A stretch of 64,000 bases of DNA, from positions 1-64,000 of the forward strand of contig CAWFEM010000001.1 of assembly GCA_963814905.1 (NCBI GenBank), read 5' to 3'. Positions 17,419-26,167 of the stretch are shown here, one piece after another. The stretch is from DASWJZ01 sp963814905 (GTDB lineage: Bacteria > Pseudomonadota > Alphaproteobacteria > Rhizobiales > Afifellaceae). A program made the position numbers and the translations under genes. The notes beneath the pieces are model-generated. The model did not search any database, was not told the DNA's origin, and saw nothing but the letters and a program-made list of their open reading frames with translations. Position 1 is the stretch's first letter; every line of letters begins with the position of its first letter.

Positions 17419-18295
17419 TCACGCGCACTCGGGAAAAGCCTCCGCGAGCTGCAAAGCGGCGCCTGTCAGCCCGGCATCGGCGCCGAGACACGCGCGTTCG
17501 ACGCTTATCCGCGCGAGCACCGGCAGGCGCTTCACATGGCTCTCCACCCGCTCGATGATAACCCTCCGCCAATCCGACACCGCCGCCGATCACCACGAGA
17601 TCGATTTCGAGCAGCATCCTGAGATTGGCCGCGAGCATGGCGATCGCCCATGCCGACCTGTCGACGATGGCGGCGGCGCGGGGATCGGTTCCGACGCGCC
17701 GGAAAACTTCCGCCGCCTCGAGCCGCTTTCCGAAGACCTCGACCGTCGCCGCGGCGATGGCGGTGCCGCTGGCTATCGCCTCGACGCAGCCGACGCGTCC
17801 GCATCCGCAGGCGCCGGATTCGGCAATCTGCATATGCCCGACATGCCCGGCGAGCCCGCCCTCAGATCGCAGCAAGGCGCCGTCGGTAACAAGCCCGCCG
17901 CCAACCCCGGTCGATACTGTGACGAAGGCCATGCGGCGCGGGCGCGGACTGCGCGTCGTGAACTCCGCCCAGGCTGCGGCCGCCGCGTCGTTCAAGAGGA
18001 GCATCGGTCCGGCATGGTTCAACCGTTCCCGCAGCGCCCGTTCGAGCGGAAAGCCTTCCCACTGGGAGATCATTACCCGGTTGACGGAGTGGACCTTGCC
18101 GTCCGCCACATAGCCTGTCGTGGCGACGGCGAGCCCCGCATAGGGCCAGCCACGAAGCAGCGTTGCTGCTGCATCGACCAGCGCAATCGGATCGGAAGCG
18201 GGAGTCGGAATCTCGCGGCGGTCGGTCAGCCGACCGCCCTCGAAGCGCGCCGCGGCGAGCTTGCTGCCGCCGATATCGAGCGCGATGGCGCTCAT
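17419..18295 (-). pseudogene. nanK: ROK-family kinase (N-acetylmannosamine kinase-like), frameshifted near 17554
   Basis: ROK sugar kinase fold: phosphate loop ALDIGGSKLAAARF, VSTGVGGGLVTDG, and the Zn-binding GHVGHMQIAESGACGCGRVGCVE. Start is ATG 18293-18295, overlapping the stop of nanE (ATGA). After GGGVGLAEGYH the frame is lost at about 17552-17556. The expected end, ERVESHVKRLPVLARISV and on to AFPECA, is read one base further along and stops at 17419, giving 291 residues. Uncorrected, the frame runs 100 bases into the opposite gene. Predicted to make ManNAc-6-phosphate for NanE if intact. Confidence 0.8.
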
Positions 18296-18999
18296 GGCGC
18301 GGGCGCGGAATGCGCGGGCATGCATTCGGTGCCGAGCGCTTTGGCGAACCAGCGCGTAATGTGCTCCGGCCGCGTGATCGCCGATCCGACGGTGACCGCC
18401 CAGGCGCCGGCACCGATTGCGGCGCGGGCGTCGGCGGGCGAACGGATACGCCCCTCCGCCATCACTCTGAGGCCCAGCCGCGAAAGCTCCTGGACAAGCG
18501 CAAGGTCAGGAAATTCCTGCGTCGGCCCGCTCGTATATCCGGACAGGGTCGTGCCAACGATATGGCAACCGGCACGGCTTGCCGAAAGCGCTTCCGCCGT
18601 GGTGGCGCAGTCGGCCATCAGGATGGCATCGGCGGCGAGCCCGTAGCCGATAAGGTCGGCGGTCGATACCGGCCGCTCGCGATCTGTCGCATCGATCGCA
18701 ACGATATCGGCGCCTGCGTCGAGAAGTGCGAGCATGTCGCCGATGAACGGCGTGATCCGGATGGGCCAAGCGTCCAGGTCACGCTTCACGATGCCGATGA
18801 TCGGGACGCCGACCAGGCGGCTCACCTGCCGCACGCGCTCGACCCCCTCGATACGCAGCCCCCGCGCTCCGGCGCCGACCACGGCCTCGGCCAGTGCCAC
18901 GACGATGTCGTCTCTGTCGAGCGGACCACCCACCTCCGGCTGGCAGGAAACGACGAGGCCGCCCCGCATCTCGTCGAGAATGGAGTCGATCCCGTCCAC
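18292..18999 (-). CDS. nanE: N-acetylmannosamine-6-phosphate 2-epimerase (putative)
   Basis: 235 residues, TIM-barrel NanE family, interconverting ManNAc-6-phosphate and GlcNAc-6-phosphate in sialic acid/aminosugar breakdown. Motifs include GIVKRD, DIVAIDATDRERP and MADCATTAEAL, with a phosphate-binding end AEGRIRSPADA and VTVGSAITRPEHIT. It is translationally coupled to the ROK kinase downstream and follows the oxidoreductase upstream. No NanA lyase or sialidase is seen in the window. Confidence 0.9.
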   Translation of the reverse strand: MDGIDSILDEMRGGLVVSCQPEVGGPLDRDDIVVALAEAVVGAGARGLRIEGVERVRQVSRLVGVPIIGIVKRDLDAWPIRITPFIGDMLALLDAGADIVAIDATDRERPVSTADLIGYGLAADAILMADCATTAEALSASRAGCHIVGTTLSGYTSGPTQEFPDLALVQELSRLGLRVMAEGRIRSPADARAAIGAGAWAVTVGSAITRPEHITRWFAKALGTECMPAHSAPAP

Positions 19000-19000
19000 G

Positions 19001-19972
19001 TCAAAGCGTCGCCGGCAGTCCGCTGCGGAGCGAGGTCTCAGCCGCCAGCGCCATCCTGAGCGCCGCCAAGCCGTCTTCGCCCGGCACCGGCGAGGGGGCG
19101 CCCTCCTCGGCCGCCTTGATGAAGGCGCGAATCTGCTCGCTGACTGCCGGTGTCATCAGCGGATAGTGCCCACCGGTAGCGTCGTAGAGCGACACCATAT
19201 GGCGCGCGAAATCGAGATTGATGATCCCCTTGTCGCCGGTGACGTCGAGCTTGAAGTCGAAGCCGGCAGGGTGCGTCGTCGGCAGATACCAGCCGGCGTG
19301 GACGCATCCGATGCTGCCGTCGGCGAAGGCGATCGTGGTGAAGGTCTCGTTTTCGACCGGGAACCGACCGGGCACGCTGGTGGCCGATTCGCAATGGATG
19401 CGCACCGGCTCCGACCCTCCAACCCAGCGCAGAATGTCGAAATCGTGCACGCCGAGGAACATGAGCACGCCGACCCGGCCCTTCAACCGCTCCGGCTGGG
19501 TGATGACGTTGGTGCGCCGCGCGAAGAGGCTGACGAGCCGCCCGAGACGCCCAGCCTCGACGCTCTTCTTCGCCTCGACATATTCGGGAAAGAAGCGAAG
19601 GACGTGGCCGACCATCAGAAGCACGCCGGCGGCGCGGCAGGCGTCGATGATCGCCTGCGAGTCCAATTCGGTGGTGGCGATCGGCTTTTCCACGAGCACG
19701 GCCTTGCCGGCGGCGGCGGCAGCGAGGCACGGCTCGACGTGCAGCGCGTCGGGCGTTGCCACGACGACGCCCTGGATGTCGTCCGAACGCAGCATCTCCC
19801 GGTAGTCGGCATAGGCGCGCGCCGCGCCGATCTCCGCCGCCATTTCGCGCCGGGCAGCATCCGGCTCGGCGACGGCGACGAGCCGCGCGTGCTCCAAGCC
19901 GGCAACCGCGCGAGCATGCGCCTGGCCCATTTCGCCGAGCCCGATGATGCCGATTCCAAATGTGTCGCGCAT
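19001..19972 (-). CDS. Gfo/Idh/MocA-family oxidoreductase
   Basis: 323 residues from ATG 19970-19972 with an AGGAG-like leader. The N-terminal Rossmann fold has GIIGLGEMGQAHARA; the family's EKP lysine follows VLVEKPIA; and the C-terminal domain has GVHDFDILRW with the catalytic Asp/His pair. Members oxidise or reduce sugars and inositols with NAD(P). The gene is one base from nanE, so it belongs to the same operon. It probably handles a ring or side-chain hydroxyl of the aminosugar. Confidence 0.85.
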   Translation of the reverse strand: MRDTFGIGIIGLGEMGQAHARAVAGLEHARLVAVAEPDAARREMAAEIGAARAYADYREMLRSDDIQGVVVATPDALHVEPCLAAAAAGKAVLVEKPIATTELDSQAIIDACRAAGVLLMVGHVLRFFPEYVEAKKSVEAGRLGRLVSLFARRTNVITQPERLKGRVGVLMFLGVHDFDILRWVGGSEPVRIHCESATSVPGRFPVENETFTTIAFADGSIGCVHAGWYLPTTHPAGFDFKLDVTGDKGIINLDFARHMVSLYDATGGHYPLMTPAVSEQIRAFIKAAEEGAPSPVPGEDGLAALRMALAAETSLRSGLPATL

Positions 19973-20007
19973 GGCTGCCGCCCCGCTCCTTCCTGCGAAT
20001 GTCCGCG

Positions 20008-20547
20008 CTAGAGTTTCCGAATCATGTGGATGTCGTTCGGCTCCAACGCATGGAGATCCGGATCGAGCTCGTCGGGCGCCGCAGGACGGAAGCCGACGGC
20101 CCAATAGAAGCCGACCGTTCCCCGGGTCGGCGATGAAGAGACGTAGATCGCCGTCGCGCCGGCGGCTGAGGAAAGCTCGAACGTCGAGCGGCAGAGCCGC
20201 GCCGCCGCCCCAAGCCGCCTCGCGGAGCGGTCGACGTAGAGCGACATGAGCTGCGCCATCGTCCCGCGATGCTGAGGATTGACGAGAGCGAGGCCGATGA
20301 CCTTGCCGCCGAGGCGCGCGCCGATCAGCGGACATCCCGCGGCCGCGGCCGCCGTCCATTTCGGCAGATATTTGTCGAGGAGGCCGGGCGGCCAGCCATC
20401 GATGATTTCGGAATGATCCTGCAGGAGCAGCCCGCCCTCGATGCTGCGGTAGCGCCCATCAACCACTTCGGAGCGGTCGAGCGAGCGGAAAAGCGCGGCA
20501 TCCGCGCTCGATAAGCGGACCAGCTCGACCTCAGACGGATCAGGCAT
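20008..20547 (-). CDS. GNAT-family N-acetyltransferase
   Basis: 179 residues, first gene of the minus-strand aminosugar operon. The central AQLMSLYVDRSARRLGAAARL carries the acetyl-CoA-binding motif A of GNAT enzymes, and SSPTRGTVGFYWAVGFRPA is the usual C-terminal motif B. It would acetylate an amine, possibly the sugar amino group, so that the ManNAc/GlcNAc enzymes downstream can use it. Preceded by the inverted repeat at 20596-20619 shared with the RpiR promoter. Confidence 0.78.
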   Translation of the reverse strand: MPDPSEVELVRLSSADAALFRSLDRSEVVDGRYRSIEGGLLLQDHSEIIDGWPPGLLDKYLPKWTAAAAAGCPLIGARLGGKVIGLALVNPQHRGTMAQLMSLYVDRSARRLGAAARLCRSTFELSSAAGATAIYVSSSPTRGTVGFYWAVGFRPAAPDELDPDLHALEPNDIHMIRKL

Positions 20548-20595
20548 GGATCATCCCTTCGCTGCGATTTACATAATGCCAAAAAGGCGGATTAT

Positions 20596-20619
20596 TCAAT
20601 ATATGGATTGAAATATTGA
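20596..20619. promoter_or_regulatory. Inverted repeat in the GNAT-RpiR divergent promoter
   Basis: TCAATAT (20596-20602) and ATATTGA (20613-20619) are perfect inverted arms with a 10-base spacer in an AT-rich patch. RpiR regulators usually bind such repeats near their own gene, so this is a candidate operator for both directions. Confidence 0.55.
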
Positions 20620-20702
20620 GGATTGCTCATTTATGCTCGACGTCGATGCACCCCGGATCGGCGAGCTGTGCAGCCGGGCAATCGTTATCTGAGGCGGAAC
20701 GG

Positions 20703-21539
20703 ATGGAGATGAAGGCCGGTCTGCTGACGCGGCTGGCGGCGGAAACGCCGAACATGCCGCCGATCCTGCGGAAACTTGCCACCTATATCCACGACAATGC
20801 CAACCAAGCGACGCGCCAGACGGTGGAGGACGTCGCTCTCGCCGCGGGATGCAGCGAAGGCACCGTCATGCGCCTGTGCAAGGATTTGGGCCTTGCCGGC
20901 TTCCAGGACCTGAAGCTCACGCTTGCCGTGGAGGTCGACCGCCGCGAAGGCGCCAGCGGCAGGCCGGGGTCACGCCGCAGCATCGTGGAGCGCACGATCG
21001 AGGCGACGCAGGAGGCGGTCTCGGAAACGCGGCATCTCGTGAACGACGCGACTCTGAGAAAGGTGGCAGGCTGCATCCTGCGTGCACGCCGCATTCACGT
21101 CTTCGGGGTCGGCGCATCGGCCTACGTCGCCGGCCTTCTCGAATACAAGCTCGCCCGCTTCGGTCTGCCGGCGCACGCACTGTCCGACACGCACATGGGC
21201 TTCATGCTCGGTGCGCTTCTGCGGCGTGGCGATGTGATGATCGGCGTTTCGAGCTCCGGCTCGACGATCGACGTCGTGAACGTGGTCGACGCCGCCAAGG
21301 CGCGCGGCGCGACGGCCATTACATTGACCAACCGGCCGCGCAGCCGGCTGTCGAAGATCGCCGATCACACATTGTGCGCCGCCATGCCGGAGGAGCCGCT
21401 CTCCGGCGGCGCCATCCGCTCAAAGATCACGCAGCTCATGCTCATCGACATGCTGACGGAGACTATCCTGGAGCAGCGTCCCGCCGTTGCCGCCATCGTT
21501 AAGGCGACGGCTGCGGCGGCCACACGATCGAGCTACTGA
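20703..21539 (+). CDS. RpiR/MurR-family transcriptional regulator
   Basis: 278 residues from ATG 20703 (preceded by GAGGCGGA); a longer frame back to 20616 has unrelated sequence. N-terminal HTH_6 domain (residues 10-80, with TVEDVALAAGCSEGTVMRL) and a C-terminal SIS phosphosugar-binding domain (VFGVGASAYVAG and GVSSSGSTIDVVNVV). Such proteins respond to phosphosugars such as MurNAc-6-P or GlcNAc-6-P. It is divergent from the GNAT/Gfo-Idh/nanE/nanK operon, which it likely controls. Confidence 0.9.
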   Translation: MEMKAGLLTRLAAETPNMPPILRKLATYIHDNANQATRQTVEDVALAAGCSEGTVMRLCKDLGLAGFQDLKLTLAVEVDRREGASGRPGSRRSIVERTIEATQEAVSETRHLVNDATLRKVAGCILRARRIHVFGVGASAYVAGLLEYKLARFGLPAHALSDTHMGFMLGALLRRGDVMIGVSSSGSTIDVVNVVDAAKARGATAITLTNRPRSRLSKIADHTLCAAMPEEPLSGGAIRSKITQLMLIDMLTETILEQRPAVAAIVKATAAAATRSSY

Positions 21540-21551
21540 TCCTCTGAAGCT

Positions 21552-22541
21552 CTATTTCACCGCGTCGCGGACCTTCGCCAGAAGCGTCTGGCGGTCGTGG
21601 CGGCCTTTCAAGGCGGCGTCCATGTCGACCTTCACGAACCTCGTCGGCGTGTGCGGCTGCAGCTGGCCGATCAGGTCCATGTCGGCGGAGATCACCGTGC
21701 CGAGCATGAAGTATCCGCCGCCGGAGACCGCATCGCGATGCAGCACGATCGGTTCCGTTCCTCCCGGCACCTGGATCGATCCGTAGGGATAGCAGGCGTC
21801 GACGATATTAGAAGGATCGGAACCGGCTCCGAAGGGCTGCTTGCGCGGTACGAAGTCGAGCGGCCGCCCGCCCCTGAAGCGATAGCCGATCCGGTCCGCC
21901 TCCGGCGCCACCTTCCAGGTGTCGTCGAAGAAGGCTACCCCGGACGCATCGGTGATGCGGTGCCAATAGAGGCCGGGCAGAACGCGCAGCTCCGCGGTCG
22001 CGCCAGGCATGCGGCGGAGATCCGCCGGCACCGACTTCCCCGCCTTCGCAGCCTTCGCCGGACTGCCGATCTTCAATTCGTCGCCGGGCTCAAGCTTGCG
22101 CCCCTCATGGCCGCCGAGCGCACCGAGCGTGTAGGTGGAGCGGCTGCCGAGCACGACCGGCACGTCGATGCCGCCGGAGACGGCGATATAGGCGCGGGCG
22201 CCAACCTTCAGGTAATCGAAGCCGAGCGTCTGGCCGGCCTTCACCGGGAACGCGGTCCAGGTCGGCTGCACGCTGCCATCCACCTTCGGCGGCAGCTCGG
22301 CGCCGGTGACGGCCACCATGACATCGGCGGTGAATTCCAGCTCAGGTCCCAGGAACACCGCCTCGAGCACCGCGGCGCCCTCGTCATTGCCGACCAGCAT
22401 GTTGGCGGCGCGCAGCGCGAAACGGTCCATGCCGCCGGAGAGCGGGATGCCGACATGGTAGTAGCCGGGCCGGCCCAGATCCTGCACCGTGGTGGAAAGC
22501 CCGGCGTTCAGAACTTTGACGGTGCCCCTCGCATCAGCCAT
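21552..22541 (-). CDS. pxpC: 5-oxoprolinase subunit C (biotin-dependent carboxyltransferase-like)
   Basis: 329 residues from ATG 22539-22541, overlapping the end of pxpB by 8 bases; an upstream start would add an unconserved tail. PxpC (KipA-like cyclophilin-fold pair with PxpB) forms the kinase part of the ATP-dependent 5-oxoprolinase PxpABC that opens pyroglutamate to glutamate. Typical motifs are TTVQDLGRPGYYHVGIP, SGGMDRFALRAANMLVGN and the C-terminal GAGSDPSNIVD and LHRDAVSGGGYFMLGTV. Last gene of the minus-strand operon, convergent with rpiR. Confidence 0.9.
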   Translation of the reverse strand: MADARGTVKVLNAGLSTTVQDLGRPGYYHVGIPLSGGMDRFALRAANMLVGNDEGAAVLEAVFLGPELEFTADVMVAVTGAELPPKVDGSVQPTWTAFPVKAGQTLGFDYLKVGARAYIAVSGGIDVPVVLGSRSTYTLGALGGHEGRKLEPGDELKIGSPAKAAKAGKSVPADLRRMPGATAELRVLPGLYWHRITDASGVAFFDDTWKVAPEADRIGYRFRGGRPLDFVPRKQPFGAGSDPSNIVDACYPYGSIQVPGGTEPIVLHRDAVSGGGYFMLGTVISADMDLIGQLQPHTPTRFVKVDMDAALKGRHDRQTLLAKVRDAVK

Positions 22542-23406
22542 GGAGCACCTCGTCGAGCTTGCGGTTGTAGCCGTCGATGTCCTTGTGGAAATCATCGAGC
22601 GAGAAGGTGACGTCGCGGATCAGCGGCGCGAACTTTCCCGCTTCCACGTCGGCGACCGCCGCGTCGTAGCCGTCGCGGTCGATCGGCTTCCATTTCACGA
22701 TGTCGCCCGGGCGGAAGAACGCCATGAAGTCCTTCAGATATCCGATCTCCTGCTTCGGATCGTAGATCGGCATCGGCGTGATGCCGAACATCTGGTAGCC
22801 GCCGGCGCCGCGCACCGAATAGATGCAGGCGAAGCAGCCGCCATGGCCGACGGTGAGCTTGGGCGTGTCGGTGCGGGGGCGCAGATATTTCGGCACCTCG
22901 ATCTGCCGCTTGCGGTCGGTCATCTGATAGAGGAACGGCAGGCCGGCCACGAAGCCGACCATGGAGACGAACCAGGGTGCGCCGGAATGCGCCTTCACGA
23001 AGCCCTCGATGCCGTCGAGGTTGTTGATGCGCGCGGCGTATTCGATGTCGGTGCTCGTCGGCTCCTGGTGCCGCTCGCGAAAGCGCATCAGCGTCTCGTG
23101 CGTCCAGGGATCGTTGTAGTAGACCGGAATCTCGATGATGCGGGTCTTAAGCGTAGACTCCATCTTGTCGGCGGCGCCTTCCAGGCGCTTCAGCTCGGCC
23201 AGCATGTCGTCCGGCTTGATCACGTCCGGATCGAACTTGATCTGGAACGAAGCGTTGGCCGGGCAGATCTCGGTGACGCCCTTGATCCGGCTTTCCTTCA
23301 CAGCCGTCGTCATCGAGAGGCTCTTGAAGAAGGCTTCGAGCGACATCTCCTCGTCGACCTCGACGAAGATGTGCTCGTCGCCGCCAAAGGAATATCGGGT
23401 CTTCAT
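22534..23406 (-). CDS. pxpB: 5-oxoprolinase subunit B (KipI-like)
   Basis: 290 residues of the carboxyltransferase/KipI family. Conserved points are IPVYYNDPW, GAPWFVSMVGFVAGLPF, PKYLRPRTDTPKLTVGHGG and GGYQMFGITPMPIYDP. It overlaps the biotin carboxylase gene upstream by 4 bases and pxpC downstream. It is longer at the N-terminus than Bacillus KipI (about 240), as usual for proteobacterial fused-operon copies. A paralogue lies at 30935. Confidence 0.9.
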   Translation of the reverse strand: MKTRYSFGGDEHIFVEVDEEMSLEAFFKSLSMTTAVKESRIKGVTEICPANASFQIKFDPDVIKPDDMLAELKRLEGAADKMESTLKTRIIEIPVYYNDPWTHETLMRFRERHQEPTSTDIEYAARINNLDGIEGFVKAHSGAPWFVSMVGFVAGLPFLYQMTDRKRQIEVPKYLRPRTDTPKLTVGHGGCFACIYSVRGAGGYQMFGITPMPIYDPKQEIGYLKDFMAFFRPGDIVKWKPIDRDGYDAAVADVEAGKFAPLIRDVTFSLDDFHKDIDGYNRKLDEVLHG

Positions 23407-24803
23407 GCTTGGGCCATCTCCCCTTCCGATTCGACTGCGCCCTCCAATCCGGCCGCATTCTTCTCCAGCCAGCCTTCCAGCCAGCGCGTGTGAACCTCGG
23501 CCTTGTCGACCTCCGGATCGGCTGCGAGCGCCAGATGCAGGGGCCGCGTGGTCGGGACGCCGACGATCTCCAGTTCCTCCAGCGCACGCGTAAGGCGGGC
23601 AATCGCGCTCCGACGATCCTCGTCCCAGACGATCAGCTTGCCGAGCAGTGAATCATAGAAAGGCGGGATTGCGTAGCCAGGATAGAGCATCGTGTCGAAC
23701 CGCACGCCATTGCCGCCGGGAATGCGCAGGCTGCTGACGGTGCCCGGCGAAGGCATGAAGTCCTTCGCCGGGTCCTCGGCATTGATGCGCACCTCGATGG
23801 CATGACCGCGCATGGCGATGTCGCTCTGCTTGAGCCGCAGCGGCTCGCCGCCGGCGATCCGCAGCATCTCGCGCACCAGGTCGACGCCGGTGATGAACTC
23901 GGTCACCGGATGCTCGACCTGGATGCGGGTGTTCATCTCGATGAAGTAGAACGCGCCGCTCTCGTCGTCATAGAGGTATTCGAGCGTGCCGGCGCCGCGA
24001 TAATGCACCGACTGCGCCAGGGCGACGGCGGAATCGCAGAGCTTCGCGCGTATGTCAGCCGGCAGGCTGATCGAGGGCGCCTCCTCCCAGACCTTCTGCC
24101 GCCGGCGTTGCAGCGAACATTCGCGCTCGAAGCAATGTACAACTTGATGGCCGTCGCCGAGCACCTGCACCTCGATATGGCGGGCGCGCTCGATCACCTT
24201 CTCGAGATAAAGCCCGCCGTCGCCGAAGGCCGCGAGCGCTTCGGCCCGCGCCTGCGGAACCAGGCGGTCGAACTCCTCCTCGGTCGCGGCGATGCGGATG
24301 CCGCGGCCGCCGCCGCCGGCCGCAGCCTTGATCATGACCGGGAAGCCGGTCTCGGCGATGACGGCGCGGGCGGCCTCGATGTCATCGACCCGGCCGTCGC
24401 TTCCTGGGACCGTCGGCACGCCGGCCTTTGCGGCGGCGGCACGCGCGGCGACCTTGTCGCCCATCATGCGGATCGAATTGGCGCTCGGCCCGACGAAGGT
24501 GATGCCGGCGACCGCGCAGGCATCGGCGAATTCCGCGTTCTCGGCAAGGAAACCGTAGCCGGGATGGATCGCATCGGCGCCCGACCTCTTCGCGGCGTCG
24601 ATGATGGCCGGGATGTTGAGATAGGACTTCGCCGCCTGGGGCGGCCCGATGGCGACCGCATGATCGGCGAGCTTGACGGCGAGGGAGTCCGCATCCGCCG
24701 TGCTGTGCGCCTGCACCGTGCGGATGCCAAGCTCGCGTGCCGCACGGATGATGCGGACCGCGATCTCGCCGCGGTTGGCGATGAGGAGGGTCTCAATGGT
24801 CAT
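23403..24803 (-). CDS. accC: Biotin carboxylase subunit (AccC-like)
   Basis: 466 residues from ATG 24801-24803. Standard three-part biotin carboxylase: the N-terminal LLIANRGEIAVRIIRAARELG, ATP-grasp glycine loop IKAAAGGGGRGIRIA, and the active-site strand EMNTRIQVEHPVTE. It would carboxylate biotin on the carrier encoded next to it with ATP and bicarbonate. Within pxp operons these paralogues are common, and their role relative to pyroglutamate cleavage is uncertain. The cell's housekeeping AccC is presumably elsewhere. Confidence 0.9.
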   Translation of the reverse strand: MTIETLLIANRGEIAVRIIRAARELGIRTVQAHSTADADSLAVKLADHAVAIGPPQAAKSYLNIPAIIDAAKRSGADAIHPGYGFLAENAEFADACAVAGITFVGPSANSIRMMGDKVAARAAAAKAGVPTVPGSDGRVDDIEAARAVIAETGFPVMIKAAAGGGGRGIRIAATEEEFDRLVPQARAEALAAFGDGGLYLEKVIERARHIEVQVLGDGHQVVHCFERECSLQRRRQKVWEEAPSISLPADIRAKLCDSAVALAQSVHYRGAGTLEYLYDDESGAFYFIEMNTRIQVEHPVTEFITGVDLVREMLRIAGGEPLRLKQSDIAMRGHAIEVRINAEDPAKDFMPSPGTVSSLRIPGGNGVRFDTMLYPGYAIPPFYDSLLGKLIVWDEDRRSAIARLTRALEELEIVGVPTTRPLHLALAADPEVDKAEVHTRWLEGWLEKNAAGLEGAVESEGEMAQA

Positions 24804-24893
24804 GCGAGCGTTATGGCGGACAGCGCGCTTCCCGCCTGACATTCGCGCCGCGATTTCGTCACGGCCTGCGAGCCACTGAAACGCACCGGATAC

Positions 24894-25175
24894 TCAATCC
24901 GCCATCTCGGCGACAGGTTGCCCGGCCATCACGGCATCTTCATTCTCGACGAGGAACTTCACGATCTTGCCGGCCTCCGTCGCCTTCACCTCGTGGAACG
25001 ATTTCATCACCTCGACGAGGCCGACGACGTCGCCGACGGCGACGCTGTCGCCGTCCGACTTGTAGGGGGGTTGGTCCGGCGCCGGGGACCGGTAGAAGGT
25101 TCCCGGGAGCGGCGACAGGATCTGTTTGCTGGCCACGTCTGCTAATCCCTCGATCGAATCAACGGCGTTGTTCAC
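24894..25175 (-). CDS. Biotin carboxyl carrier protein, short form
   Basis: 93 residues, essentially only the biotinyl domain. The biotinylation site is Lys58 in VEVMKSFHEV, the AccB-type EVMK variant of the canonical MKM. The hammerhead fold is clear from LSPLPGTFYRS and the closing GQPVAEMA. The N-terminal Ala/Pro-rich linker of housekeeping AccB is missing. It overlaps the end of pxpA by 4 bases. Confidence 0.88.
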   Translation of the reverse strand: MNNAVDSIEGLADVASKQILSPLPGTFYRSPAPDQPPYKSDGDSVAVGDVVGLVEVMKSFHEVKATEAGKIVKFLVENEDAVMAGQPVAEMAD

Positions 25176-25900
25176 GCGGCATTGTTATACGGCTCCACGG
25201 CGCTGCGAACGGCGCGCGCGATGTCGACCGCGTTGGGTGTATCGGAATGGACGCAGATCGTGTCCGCGCGCACGGCAATCTCCTTGCCCCCGACACTCGT
25301 CACCTTGCCTTCCTTGATGGCGCGGACGCAATTCTCCGCCGCCTTTTGCGGATCCTTCGCCTCGTGCTCGCGGGTGATGATCACGCCGCCTTCGTCATTG
25401 TAGTCGAGATCGGCATAGAACTCCGACAACATCTTATGGCCGCGCTCCGCGTAGATGGTCTCGTGCAGGGTGTTGATCATGCCCATGATCGGCACCTTGA
25501 AGACATCGGCCGCATCGGCGACCGCGTGCGCCATGGGCTCCATCCGCGCCGCCATGCCGTAGAGCGAGCCGTGCGGCTTGATATGATAGAGTTCCACGCC
25601 CTCCGCCTCGAGGAAGCCCTTCAGCGCACCGACCTGGTAGATGATGCAGTTGGCGAGCTCCTCGCGGCTGATCTTCATTTCCCGCCGCCCGAAGCCCTGC
25701 AGGTCGGGCAAGGACGGATGCGCGCCGACCTTCACGCCGTTCTTCTTGGCGATCTGCACGGTCGTGCGCATGTGGTTGAAGTCGGAAGCGTGGAAGCCGC
25801 AGGCGACGTTGGCGAGCGCAATGAGCGGCATGAGCGCCTCGTCGTCGCCGATCTTGTAGAGGCCGAAGCTCTCGCCCATGTCGCAGTTGATCAGTGCCAT
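25172..25900 (-). CDS. pxpA: 5-oxoprolinase subunit A (LamB/YcsF family)
   Basis: 242 residues from ATG 25898-25900 with AGGGAG upstream; the frame continues upstream but that sequence is not family-like. PxpA hydrolyses the activated lactam. Family marks are INCDMGESFG, NVACGFHASDFNHMRTTV, VGAHPSLPDLQGFGRR, HIKPHGSLYG and the C-terminal ICVHSDTPNAVDIAR. First gene of the pxpA-BCCP-accC-pxpB-pxpC operon. Confidence 0.92.
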   Translation of the reverse strand: MALINCDMGESFGLYKIGDDEALMPLIALANVACGFHASDFNHMRTTVQIAKKNGVKVGAHPSLPDLQGFGRREMKISREELANCIIYQVGALKGFLEAEGVELYHIKPHGSLYGMAARMEPMAHAVADAADVFKVPIMGMINTLHETIYAERGHKMLSEFYADLDYNDEGGVIITREHEAKDPQKAAENCVRAIKEGKVTSVGGKEIAVRADTICVHSDTPNAVDIARAVRSAVEPYNNAA

Positions 25901-26167
25901 CTCGCTCCCTCTTCCGACGAACCGACCTCCAGGTTCAGGACCTATCGGTCCGGCGGCGGCGGTCTCCGGACAACGTGCCTGGACCGCGCATTCTGCAGCT
26001 AAGACCTGACCCTGAAAACATTCATGGCCGCGACCCGTCTGCCGCAGCGCACACACACATTAACTTGGCGCGGCCGACCTTTGTAAAGGGCGATATATCA
26101 AATTATTGATTTCATACGCCCCGATTGGCGCGGGCCTATACCCAACCATTCGCGAGCCGCGTTCCGC
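25901..26167. promoter_or_regulatory. Upstream region of the pxpA operon with AT-rich patch
   Basis: 267 bases between the end of the molybdenum hydroxylase operon and pxpA. A sharply AT-rich patch at 26091-26115 contains ATCAA and TTGAT arms (26098-26111 region), a possible operator or promoter for pxpA. I found no convincing -35/-10 pair. Confidence 0.4.
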
